64,000 nucleotides of DNA, from NCBI GenBank assembly GCA_023433065.1, contig JAEZET010000006.1, forward strand, positions 1 to 64,000. The letters are read 5' to 3'. Source of the DNA: Cyanobacteria bacterium OH_CBrB_359. Lineage in GTDB: Bacteria > Cyanobacteriota > Vampirovibrionia > Gastranaerophilales > Gastranaerophilaceae. A program made the position numbers and the translations under genes. Below are positions 25,164 through 32,901 of this stretch, in pieces (position 1 is the stretch's first letter; every line of letters starts with the position of its first letter). Below the pieces are notes generated by a model. It saw only the letters and a list, made by a program, of their open reading frames with translations. It did no database searches and had not been told where the DNA came from.

Positions 25164-27023
25164 CTACAGCTGCTTAATCGCTTTAAACGGGCAAGAATTC
25201 AAGCAGGCTCCGCACTTAATACATTTATCCTGATTAATTATAAACGGAGACTTAATTTCACCTGAAATTGCACCTACAGGACAAGTTCTGGCACATTTTG
25301 AACAGCCTTTGCATAAAGATTCGTCAATAACAATTTTCTTCATTGCGCTGCAAACGCCGGCAGGACATTTTTTATCCTGAATATGTGCAATGTACTCATC
25401 ACGAAAATATTTTAAAGTAGATAAAACAGGGTTAGGAGCTGTTTTACCCAAACCGCATAAAGAACCGTCTTTAACTGCAATTGCAAGCTCTTCCAATATT
25501 TCCAAATCCTTCATTTCACCGTTACCTTTAACGATTTTCTCAAGGATTTTAAGCATATTTTTTGTGCCTTCTCTGCAAGGAACGCATTTACCGCAAGATT
25601 CGTTCTGTGTAAAATTCATAAAGAACCTTGCCACCTCAACAATACAGGTGTCTTCATTCATAACAACAAGACCGCCGGATCCGACCATTGCTCCTGCTTT
25701 GATTAAAGAATCATAATCCATAGACAAATCCAAATGTTCTTCTGTTAAGCATCCGCCTGAAGGGCCGCCTATTTGTACAGCTTTAAATTTTTTGCCGTTT
25801 CTAATGCCGCCGCCTATATCAAATACAATTTCTCTCAATGTGGTTCCCATAGGAACTTCAATCAGACCCGTGTTATTAACCTCGCCTGTTAAAGCGAATG
25901 TTTTTGTGCCTTTTGAATTTTCTGTTCCCAAAGAACTAAACCACTCTGCACCTTTTCTTATTATAACGGGAATGTTAGCTAAAGTTTCAACGTTATTAAT
26001 CAAAGTCGGTTTTCCGAATAAACCTTTATTCGCCGGAAACGGAGGTTTCGGTCTTGGCATACCTCTTTCGCCTTCAATAGAAGCAATAAGAGCAGTTTCC
26101 TCACCGCAAACAAAAGCTCCAGCACCTTCTTTGATATGAATATCAAAGTTAAAAGAGCTTCCCATAATATTTTTACCCAAATATCCAACTTTTTCCGCAG
26201 ATTCAATTGCGATTCTTAAACGTTTAATTGCAAGAGGATACTCGGCTCTCACATATATATAAGCTTCATCAGCGCCTATTGCAAAACCTGCAATTGCCAT
26301 GCCTTCTAAAAGTTTATGAGGATCGCCTTCCATAATACTTCTATCCATAAAAGCACCCGGGTCACCTTCATCGCCGTTGCATACGACATATTTTTTATCG
26401 CTCTGGGCATTAGCGGTGAAACGCCATTTTCTGCCTGTAGGAAATCCGCCGCCGCCTCTTCCTCTTAAGCCTGATTTTTCTATTGTTTCTATAACTGATT
26501 CAGGATTATTTTCCTCAAGAACTTTGGCTAGAGCTTCATATCCGTTAACGGAAACAGCTTCTTCAATACTTTCAGCATTAATATGGCCACAATTAGCAAG
26601 AGCTGTTCTTGTTTGCTTAGCATAGAAATTTATATCTTCGCTTTTAAATATATGTTTATTTGTTTTAGGATCAACGTATAATAACCTTTCAACAGGTTTT
26701 CCGTTTTTAATATGACTTTCAACTATCTCTTCAACATCGCCCAATCTTACTTTTACATAAGTGACGTCCAAATCAGGTATTATAACCAAAACTCCCTGTT
26801 CACAAAAACCATGACATCCCGTAGGAATAACCATAACTTTGTCATGAGCAGTTGCAACAGATACATTTGCACCTAATTCTTTAAATTTTTGGATAACTGC
26901 AATTGAACCGTTAGCAACGCAACCTGTTCCTGCACATACAAGGACTCTTAAACCTTGCGCTGCAATATGTTCATGTGCTTTTTTCTGTTCATTTGATATA
27001 TCGACATTAAGCGTATTTACCAT
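25164..27023 (-). CDS. hydB: NuoF-like hydrogenase diaphorase subunit (HydB/HndC)
   Basis: About 619 aa. N-terminal thioredoxin-like [2Fe-2S] region (LRVLVCAGTGC, then PTGCHGFCEQG), central NADH/FMN-binding NuoF core (GRGGGGFPTGRKW, VVCNGDEGDPGAFMDR, GAGAFVCGEETAL), a [4Fe-4S] site (SCGKCVPCREGT) and a C-terminal double ferredoxin domain (CKGCSKCARTCPVGAI, CIKCGACLNSCPFKAI). This is the HydB layout of bifurcating hydrogenases. The start is taken at ATG 27023, five bases after GAGGG; a frame from 27035 overlaps hydC and lacks a good ribosome binding site. Lies between hydC and hydA. Confidence 0.94.
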   Translation of the reverse strand: MVNTLNVDISNEQKKAHEHIAAQGLRVLVCAGTGCVANGSIAVIQKFKELGANVSVATAHDKVMVIPTGCHGFCEQGVLVIIPDLDVTYVKVRLGDVEEIVESHIKNGKPVERLLYVDPKTNKHIFKSEDINFYAKQTRTALANCGHINAESIEEAVSVNGYEALAKVLEENNPESVIETIEKSGLRGRGGGGFPTGRKWRFTANAQSDKKYVVCNGDEGDPGAFMDRSIMEGDPHKLLEGMAIAGFAIGADEAYIYVRAEYPLAIKRLRIAIESAEKVGYLGKNIMGSSFNFDIHIKEGAGAFVCGEETALIASIEGERGMPRPKPPFPANKGLFGKPTLINNVETLANIPVIIRKGAEWFSSLGTENSKGTKTFALTGEVNNTGLIEVPMGTTLREIVFDIGGGIRNGKKFKAVQIGGPSGGCLTEEHLDLSMDYDSLIKAGAMVGSGGLVVMNEDTCIVEVARFFMNFTQNESCGKCVPCREGTKNMLKILEKIVKGNGEMKDLEILEELAIAVKDGSLCGLGKTAPNPVLSTLKYFRDEYIAHIQDKKCPAGVCSAMKKIVIDESLCKGCSKCARTCPVGAISGEIKSPFIINQDKCIKCGACLNSCPFKAIKQL

Positions 27024-27024
27024 T

Positions 27025-27555
27025 TTAGCCCTCATTTTCTTCTTTGATAATTGTATCCAAAACCACTTTCATAGCATCAGCAGTCATTTGAGGATAGACC
27101 TTATCATTTATAACAACAACAGGCGCTAAACCGCATGCCCCAAGGCAACTTACTGTTTCACAAGAAAATAATCCGTCTTTTGTTGTTAACTGTCCTTCTT
27201 CAAGATTCAATTTAGCCCTAATAGCTCTCAATACCGGCATTGAACCTCTAACATGGCATGCAGTGCCATCACACACTTTAACTTCAAATTTCCCTTTAGG
27301 GTTTAAACTAAACTGTGCGTAAAAAGTTGCAACGCCATAAACAGTAGCAGGTGACAACCCTTCAATTTTAGTACCGATGTATGTTAAAACATCTAAAGGA
27401 AGATATTTATATACTTCCTGAACCTTTTGCAACATTGCAATCAGGTAAGATTTTTTGGCTGAATACGAATTAATAATATCATCAATCTTCGCATAGTCAA
27501 TTTTGGTTTGACTTTCAGTCATCGCACTCTCCTTTTGTAAACATTCTGTTTCCAT
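27025..27555 (-). CDS. hydC: NuoE-like hydrogenase subunit (HydC/HndA)
   Basis: About 176 aa with the NuoE-type thioredoxin-like [2Fe-2S] fold. The four cluster cysteines lie in CDGTACHVRG and CETVSCLGACG. The helical N-terminal part (AMLQKVQEVYKYLP, SPATVYGVATFYAQF) is typical. First gene of hydCBA. ATG 27555 is preceded by GGAG at good spacing; an ATG at 27522 also has a strong AAGGAG and cannot be excluded. The frame could start further upstream, but that would begin inside the operator. Expected to carry electrons within the HydABC trimer. Confidence 0.92.
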   Translation of the reverse strand: METECLQKESAMTESQTKIDYAKIDDIINSYSAKKSYLIAMLQKVQEVYKYLPLDVLTYIGTKIEGLSPATVYGVATFYAQFSLNPKGKFEVKVCDGTACHVRGSMPVLRAIRAKLNLEEGQLTTKDGLFSCETVSCLGACGLAPVVVINDKVYPQMTADAMKVVLDTIIKEENEG

Positions 27556-27579
27556 AATTTCTCCGACTTGTAACGTTAT

Positions 27580-27597
27580 TGTGAAAAATATCACAAT
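27580..27597. promoter_or_regulatory. Perfect palindromic operator TTGTGA-N6-TCACAA
   Basis: TTGTGA (27580-27585) and TCACAA (27592-27597) form a perfect inverted repeat with a six-base centre. It lies just downstream of the -10 box of the hydCBA promoter, over the expected start of transcription. The pattern matches the Rex (NADH-sensing repressor) consensus and also the CRP-type TGTGA-N6-TCACA. Position suits repression. Which regulator binds cannot be told from sequence; Rex is attractive for an NADH-linked hydrogenase. Confidence 0.65.
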
Positions 27598-27600
27598 ATA

Positions 27601-27628
27601 ATTATCCTATATGAAGAAATAAAATCAA
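27601..27628 (-). promoter_or_regulatory. hydCBA promoter
   Basis: Minus strand TTGATT (27623-27628), 16-bp spacer, GATAAT (27601-27606), directly upstream of the palindrome. The remainder of 27629-27815 is AT-rich with no further feature recognised. Confidence 0.5.
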
Positions 27629-27815
27629 GTCTAAAAAAGGGCAAAAAACTAATCATATATTATTATCTACATAAGATTCAAATTTCTTTTCAATAATATA
27701 TTTTTTAAAAAATAATTTCTAATTTTCATTACCAATAAAACTGTTCAAACATTATGATTGCATAAAATTTTGAATTTAGATTTAAAAAAAGTAAAACATT
27801 CGTCAGTATAATAAA

Positions 27816-28790
27816 TTACAACATTTTTAACGCAAGTCTGATAGCGTTAGCCATACTTTTTTCTGAGGCAATATTTTTCCCGGCAATATCGAACGCAGTA
27901 CCATGTGCAGGAGAGGTTCTTACAACATCAAGACCTATTGTTGTATTCACCGTACAATCCATCCCGAGCAACTTTACAGGGATGAGACCCTGATCATGGT
28001 AACTCGCCACATAACAATCATAATAAGGCTTTTCTCCATGCTGTAAAGATTTAGATAAATTCATAAACAAACCGTCGGAAGGAAATGGACCATCTATTAA
28101 AATTCCGCTATTCTCAAGTTCTTTTATTGCGGGATAATATTCTTTTATCTCTTCATCGCCAAACATTCCATTTTCTCCTGCATGAGGGTTTAAAGAACAT
28201 AATGCAAGTTTAGGTTTTTTAACTTTAAAATGTTTTTTAAGCGACCCGTTAAGATTTTTAATCTCAGAAATAATTAAATCTTTGTTTATGGAATCTGCCA
28301 CTTTTCTAAGAGCAATATGCCTTGTCAAAAGTAGTACTCTAATATCTCCCATTACAAAAAGCATCTGGGCTTTTTGATTCGGTCTACCAATGTATTTTTC
28401 AACAATCTCAGTTTGTCCTGAATACAAGTGTCCTGCAAGTTTGAGAGCATATTTTGATATTGGAGCGGTCACTATTGAATGCACATACCCGTTTTTTACC
28501 AAGTCACATGCTTTTTTTATTGCACTAAAAGCAAATTCTCCTGCCTCTTTGGTTTCCTGAGAAGGCTTAATGTCTGAATCTTTGTATTCAATTTCAACAA
28601 TTTCATAATCCTTATCAAGACATAAATCAAAATGTTTTTTATAATAATCAAAAACAGCCCTATTGCCTATTAAAACAAATCGATTAGAATCCAAAGACAA
28701 TGAGTTAAGGGATTTAATGACAATCTCCGGAGAAATACTGTTGGGATCTCCAAGAGTTATTGCTATTTTTTTTGACGAACTCGTGGACAT
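27816..28790 (-). CDS. pdxA: PdxA family dehydrogenase (probable PdxA2-type)
   Basis: A 324-aa NAD-dependent dehydrogenase of the PdxA family. Motifs: ITLGDPNSISPEI at the N-terminus, TAPISKYALKLAGH, and near the C-terminus HDQGLIPVKLL with RTSPAHGTAFDIAG, which include the metal-binding histidines. Classical PdxA oxidises 4-phosphohydroxy-threonine in vitamin B6 synthesis. Here its start overlaps the stop of a four-carbon acid sugar kinase gene (TAATG). PdxA2 enzymes paired with such kinases are known to convert 4-phospho-threonate or -erythronate to dihydroxyacetone phosphate, so a catabolic role is likelier, though dual use is possible. Confidence 0.85.
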   Translation of the reverse strand: MSTSSSKKIAITLGDPNSISPEIVIKSLNSLSLDSNRFVLIGNRAVFDYYKKHFDLCLDKDYEIVEIEYKDSDIKPSQETKEAGEFAFSAIKKACDLVKNGYVHSIVTAPISKYALKLAGHLYSGQTEIVEKYIGRPNQKAQMLFVMGDIRVLLLTRHIALRKVADSINKDLIISEIKNLNGSLKKHFKVKKPKLALCSLNPHAGENGMFGDEEIKEYYPAIKELENSGILIDGPFPSDGLFMNLSKSLQHGEKPYYDCYVASYHDQGLIPVKLLGMDCTVNTTIGLDVVRTSPAHGTAFDIAGKNIASEKSMANAIRLALKML

Positions 28791-30094
28791 TATTTATGCT
28801 GCTCAAAATATTTTATAACATCAATCAGTGTATTAGGAGTACCCAGATTTCCTGACTTTGTGACAATCCACTGTGCTTTATGGTCTATGCAAAGAGGAAT
28901 TGCAGGCGCAACAGCATCTATAAGCTGAATGTTCTGGCTATCTATTGCTTTGCAGCATTTATAAGATGTTTCTCCGCCAACTGTTATTAATATTACCTCT
29001 TTTTCATCAATAATTTGTTTTGTAATTTTAGCAAGGTAATCACCTATCATTGAAGTAAACCTGTTTTTGGTGAGTTCATTTTCAAAAAGAACCTGAGAAA
29101 GATCTTCATCTTTACCTATCAGATTAGAAGAATGAATCACAACGATATTATCCTTAACCAAATTGCAAACTGCTCTTTCAACAATTTCATTTGTTCTGCT
29201 CTGAAATATATCGCTTAGTTTAAGATCAATAAAATATGTATTATCTAAATCTTCATCCTCGGAGAGTTTTCTGAGCTGAGTAGCTGTAAGCTCAGTGGAG
29301 CTTCCTGAAATAATGAGTTTTGGAAGTTCAGGAATTGTTTTAGTTATATGATGGTATTTCATCTCCGGTAACCATATGTTACCCAGAGACTGTGCTGCAC
29401 CTGCAGAACCACAAGGAAGAATTTTATGATTGCTTTTTTCTGTTGCCAGAATAATCTGGTCAATATCAACTGTTGATACAGCATCTGCTACTATCAGTTT
29501 TTTCCCTCCGGCAATCAACTCATTAAGTTTCATCAGAATAGGGCCTGCACCTTTCATAACGGTTTTCAATTCCAAAAGCCCGACTAAATGCTGCTTTTCT
29601 TCACTGAGTTGTTTTTTTAATATTGAAGGAATGTCAGATTCATAAATAGGTGACTGCGGATCTCTTGCAAGCTCAGTCCTTTCAATAGGTATACCTTTGA
29701 GAAGATGATATCCTCCCACAGTTATTCTTCCTTCATTAGGAAAAGCAGGTAAAATAACTGCTGCATCCCATTTTAAGACATCAAGCATACTTAAAATTTC
29801 AGGTGCAATATTACCCCTTATTGTAGAATCAATTTTTTTATAGAAATACTCGATATTAAAATTTTTGATAAGGTTTTCTGTAGCAGCCTTAACTTTTTCC
29901 TTAGCAGTTTCAGCATCAATGTTTCTGCTCTCAGTAGAAACAGCCCATGCCTGTGTGTGAGTAATTCCGTCAGGATGAGATTTATAATCAAGCAATATCT
30001 GAGTATTGCAACCTCTCATATGAAACTGCAAAGCTGTATCATTTGCGCCTGTTAAATCATCAGCTATAATACCTATTGAACTTGCTATAAACAT
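28790..30094 (-). CDS. Four-carbon acid sugar kinase family protein (DUF1537)
   Basis: A 434-aa ATP-dependent kinase of the DUF1537 family (DtnK/OtnK type). The N-terminal domain carries IGIIADDLTGANDTALQF, the acid-sugar-binding signature, and YKKIDSTIRGNI; the C-terminal nucleotide-binding domain has VTVGGETSYKCC and TKSGNLGTPNTL. Members phosphorylate D-threonate, D- or L-erythronate and related acids at C4. Translationally coupled to the PdxA-family gene, giving a two-step route from a C4 sugar acid to dihydroxyacetone phosphate. No transporter or regulator for the substrate is adjacent, so the exact substrate is unknown. Confidence 0.9.
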   Translation of the reverse strand: MFIASSIGIIADDLTGANDTALQFHMRGCNTQILLDYKSHPDGITHTQAWAVSTESRNIDAETAKEKVKAATENLIKNFNIEYFYKKIDSTIRGNIAPEILSMLDVLKWDAAVILPAFPNEGRITVGGYHLLKGIPIERTELARDPQSPIYESDIPSILKKQLSEEKQHLVGLLELKTVMKGAGPILMKLNELIAGGKKLIVADAVSTVDIDQIILATEKSNHKILPCGSAGAAQSLGNIWLPEMKYHHITKTIPELPKLIISGSSTELTATQLRKLSEDEDLDNTYFIDLKLSDIFQSRTNEIVERAVCNLVKDNIVVIHSSNLIGKDEDLSQVLFENELTKNRFTSMIGDYLAKITKQIIDEKEVILITVGGETSYKCCKAIDSQNIQLIDAVAPAIPLCIDHKAQWIVTKSGNLGTPNTLIDVIKYFEQHK

Positions 30095-30108
30095 AAATTT
30101 GCCTTAAA

Positions 30109-30429
30109 TTAATTTTCGCTTCTACCCAAAAGTCTTAAGTTGTTAGCTCTAATTAAAAATCTTTCTTTTTGAACCCCGTCAGGTCCTGACCATTTGCTGC
30201 TTGCCAATCTCCCGTCAATAGCGACCATACGTCCTTTTTTAACATATTCTCCTGCTATCTCGGCTGATTTATCCCAAAGTTCAACATTGAACCAGTCAGT
30301 AACTTCGGATTTGGATTTTGTATCCCATCTTGAAACCGCTATAGAAAAAGTTGTTTTCACTTTTCCGGATTCAAAATATTTCATCTCGGGGTCCTGTCCG
30401 GCACGTCCGACTAATACAACTGAATTCAT
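30109..30429 (-). CDS. ssb: Single-stranded DNA-binding protein, tail-less
   Basis: A 106-aa OB-fold protein that begins MNSVVLVGRAGQDPEMKY and contains the family stretches TTFSIAVSRWD, DWFNVELWDKSAEIAGEYVKKG and VAIDGRLASSKW. It ends right after the OB fold (LRLLGRSEN), without the flexible linker and acidic DDDIPF-like tip that recruits partner proteins in most SSBs. It could be a secondary SSB or a lineage with an alternative interaction mode. GAGGAAAT ribosome binding site. Fifteen bases upstream of the sugar acid kinase, so perhaps co-transcribed with it. Confidence 0.92.
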   Translation of the reverse strand: MNSVVLVGRAGQDPEMKYFESGKVKTTFSIAVSRWDTKSKSEVTDWFNVELWDKSAEIAGEYVKKGRMVAIDGRLASSKWSGPDGVQKERFLIRANNLRLLGRSEN

Positions 30430-30517
30430 ATTATTTCCTCTTTTACTTTCAATTTCAAAATTATATTAAATAATTATATCATTTACAAACTATGTTAATA
30501 ATTAATATTAAGTTTTA

Positions 30518-31486
30518 CTACTTATTGCGGTTTTGCATAATACTTCTGGCCCTATCGTAAAGCTCGAAATTCAAGCCGTTTTCTTGAGCCTTTTCTCTGG
30601 CAAAATCAATAAGTTCATACATAAATTTGGGAACATGCATAAAATTATAAGAAAACCAGATGCCCTCAATCTCTATTATAATTGCCTTAACCCCTATTTG
30701 TTTATTCTTATTCATAAACTTTTCAATCTCTTTTTTATTGTCGTTAATCCCGGGAAGAATAATATATTTAGCTTTAACAAGATCATTTCTTACTTGGGCA
30801 GAGGCATACTTTTCAAGATTTTTCCAAACATGATTATAAGTTTCAACCTGTTTTATTCTCTTGTGGATTTTTTCTGTTGCACAATCAGGAGAAATGATTA
30901 TTTTTAAAGAGCCTGCATTAAGACCTTTTTCGATTGATTTACTGTATTGAACTCCGGAAGAGTGAATAAGAATAGGAGCAGAATTGTCACAATAAGGAAG
31001 AAAAAGATTTAAAAGTTCATCAAATTCTTTTAGAAGAGTGACCTCACCGCCTCCAAAGTTGACATGGTCAAGCCTTGTAAATATTCCCTTATCAAGCATA
31101 TCTTTAATAACTGGGAATATATCATAAATCTTCTCACCGTTATAAAATTCTTTGTCTTCCATTGTGTAACAGTAGATACATCTTGAATTACACTTTGACC
31201 AGTGATCGATGTTAATTGTGTCAATATGGTCTCCAAATTCCGGCCATTCTTTTTCCTGAAGGAATACGCACCCCTCACATTTGTAAAAAGTACCGCCTTG
31301 TTTGTGAAGCTCTTTGATTCTGTTTTTAAGTTTAAAAAATCTTTCCCAATCTATTAGCTCTCCCTTGTAATCTGTTAAGATATCGGGATTTCCCATTCTT
31401 CTGGGCAAAGATACGCAACAAGCTTTGACTGCATCTTTAGAAAAAGTTATTCCCCTTTCGAGCCAAACACAACTTTTATACTTCAA
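30518..31486 (-). CDS. Radical SAM protein, paralogue A
   Basis: A 322-aa radical SAM protein. The [4Fe-4S]-AdoMet motif is CNSRCIYC (C-x3-C-x2-C) after a Cys-containing N-terminal region (YKSCVWLERGI, ACCVSLPRR, YKCEGCVFLQEKEW). Conserved downstream elements are FGGGEVTLLKEFDELL, IISPDCATEKIHKRIKQ and YIILPGINDNKKEI. Start is TTG 31486, eight bases after AGAGG. It is clearly homologous along its length to the divergently transcribed gene at 31589. Family members of this type often modify peptides or act near surface-carbohydrate genes; the substrate here is unknown. Confidence 0.85.
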   Translation of the reverse strand: MKYKSCVWLERGITFSKDAVKACCVSLPRRMGNPDILTDYKGELIDWERFFKLKNRIKELHKQGGTFYKCEGCVFLQEKEWPEFGDHIDTINIDHWSKCNSRCIYCYTMEDKEFYNGEKIYDIFPVIKDMLDKGIFTRLDHVNFGGGEVTLLKEFDELLNLFLPYCDNSAPILIHSSGVQYSKSIEKGLNAGSLKIIISPDCATEKIHKRIKQVETYNHVWKNLEKYASAQVRNDLVKAKYIILPGINDNKKEIEKFMNKNKQIGVKAIIIEIEGIWFSYNFMHVPKFMYELIDFAREKAQENGLNFELYDRARSIMQNRNK

Positions 31487-31588
31487 AACAAAATCCTCTA
31501 ACTTCTATAATTAATATTATAATTAATTTGTTAACAATAGTATATAATATAATATAAATATATTTGTATTTAATATAAAGGATTCAAA

Positions 31589-32587
31589 ATGACTGTCTAT
31601 AAAAGCTGCCCCTGGATTGAACACGGGATTGTATTTGACCACTGTAATATTGTAAGGCAATGTGCCCACTTTAATCCGGTACATGGCGGACGCCCTATTA
31701 TTTATAACAACTACCACGGGGAGAAATTCAACTGGAGAAAATTCTGGGATGCTAAAAAGAAATTAAGAGAAGATGCCAAAAAAGGCATATATTTACCAGA
31801 ATGCAAAGACTGCATGTGTCTTGGAGAAAGAGATTGGGAAAAAGAAAATTATATAGACAGAATACTTCTTACACCTTGGATAGCCTGTAATTCAAGATGC
31901 GTATATTGCAATGCGCCGGTTGAAACAGAAGTGCTCGAAAATACAACAAGTTATAAAATCCTGCCTGTTATGAAAGATTTTATAAAAAGAAAAATATTTT
32001 CTGCTGATGCAAATATAGATTTTGCAGGCGGAGAACCTACTATTTATCCTGAATTTGAAGACTTAATCGATTTATTTATTAAAAATAACATTAACGATAT
32101 TGTTGTTCATACAAATGCGATTAAATACAGCGAAAAAATCGAAGAAGCCATAAAAAAAGGAATCATGAGAATTTTAATATCAGTGGATTCAGCGACACCT
32201 GAAATGCACAAAACAATAAAACAAGTCGACACTTATGAAAAAGTGTGGAAAAGCATTGAAAAATACTCAAAAGCCCAGGAAGAAGGCGCAAGATCCGTAA
32301 GACTCAAATATATAATAGTTCCCGGAATAAACGATAATAAAGAAGAATTAACCAAATGGCTCTTAAAAAGCAAAGCTCTGGGCATAAATTATGTTGCACT
32401 TAACGTCGATTTTAACTGGCTTATGGCAAACGTTAATAACCTTTCAAGGCATATTTATGATTTAACTATGTATGTTTTAGACAAAGCTGAAGAACTCCAA
32501 ATGGAAGTAGAGCTCTACCCTCAGCTTACTGAAACAAAAAACAGGTTAGAAAGAGAATTTGCAAAAGAATCTATTAATTCAAATTAA
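31589..32587 (+). CDS. Radical SAM protein, paralogue B
   Basis: A 332-aa radical SAM protein with the motif CNSRCVYC and the same N-terminal layout as its neighbour (YKSCPWIEHGIVF, CAHFNPVHGG, ECKDCMCLGERDW). FAGGEPTIYPEFEDLI, ISVDSATPEMHKTIKQVDTY and YIIVPGINDNKEEL align one-for-one with paralogue A. The two genes diverge from a ~100-bp AT-rich intergenic region and so may be co-regulated. The extra N-terminal cysteines could hold a second cluster. It ends four bases into a convergent small membrane-protein gene. AAAGGAT ribosome binding site. Confidence 0.85.
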   Translation: MTVYKSCPWIEHGIVFDHCNIVRQCAHFNPVHGGRPIIYNNYHGEKFNWRKFWDAKKKLREDAKKGIYLPECKDCMCLGERDWEKENYIDRILLTPWIACNSRCVYCNAPVETEVLENTTSYKILPVMKDFIKRKIFSADANIDFAGGEPTIYPEFEDLIDLFIKNNINDIVVHTNAIKYSEKIEEAIKKGIMRILISVDSATPEMHKTIKQVDTYEKVWKSIEKYSKAQEEGARSVRLKYIIVPGINDNKEELTKWLLKSKALGINYVALNVDFNWLMANVNNLSRHIYDLTMYVLDKAEELQMEVELYPQLTETKNRLEREFAKESINSN

Positions 32588-32853
32588 TCTTCTTTTTTAT
32601 GACATTTTTTTAGCGAACAGTGAAGCGCAAGCGCAGGGAATAAGAAGAATTGGAAAAGTATTATCTTCCATACACCCATGAGAAGTACAATATTTTCTAA
32701 AAGTCCTTCTTCATCTATAGGATAAATTTTGCTTACATAACTGTAAGTGAAATCAAAATAAAGGTTATAAGTAAAGCACGCAACAATCAATAATATAAAA
32801 CCGATAATAAAGGCTTTAAATAAAACTACCTTAACGAGATTTGCCGTTTCCAT
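32584..32853 (-). CDS. Small membrane protein of unknown function
   Basis: An 89-aa protein with two hydrophobic helices, residues ~8-28 (VVLFKAFIIGFILLIVACFT) and ~54-76 (VLLMGVWKIILFQFFLFPAL), and a Cys/Lys-rich C-terminal tail (HCSLKKCHKKED). A GGAGCAT ribosome binding site precedes the ATG. It overlaps the end of the convergent radical SAM gene by four bases. Nothing links it to a known family; it may be co-transcribed with cca upstream. Confidence 0.6.
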   Translation of the reverse strand: METANLVKVVLFKAFIIGFILLIVACFTYNLYFDFTYSYVSKIYPIDEEGLLENIVLLMGVWKIILFQFFLFPALALHCSLKKCHKKED

Positions 32854-32901
32854 AAGATGCTCCTTTTACCAAAATAATCCAATCAAACAATATTATTTTT
32901 A

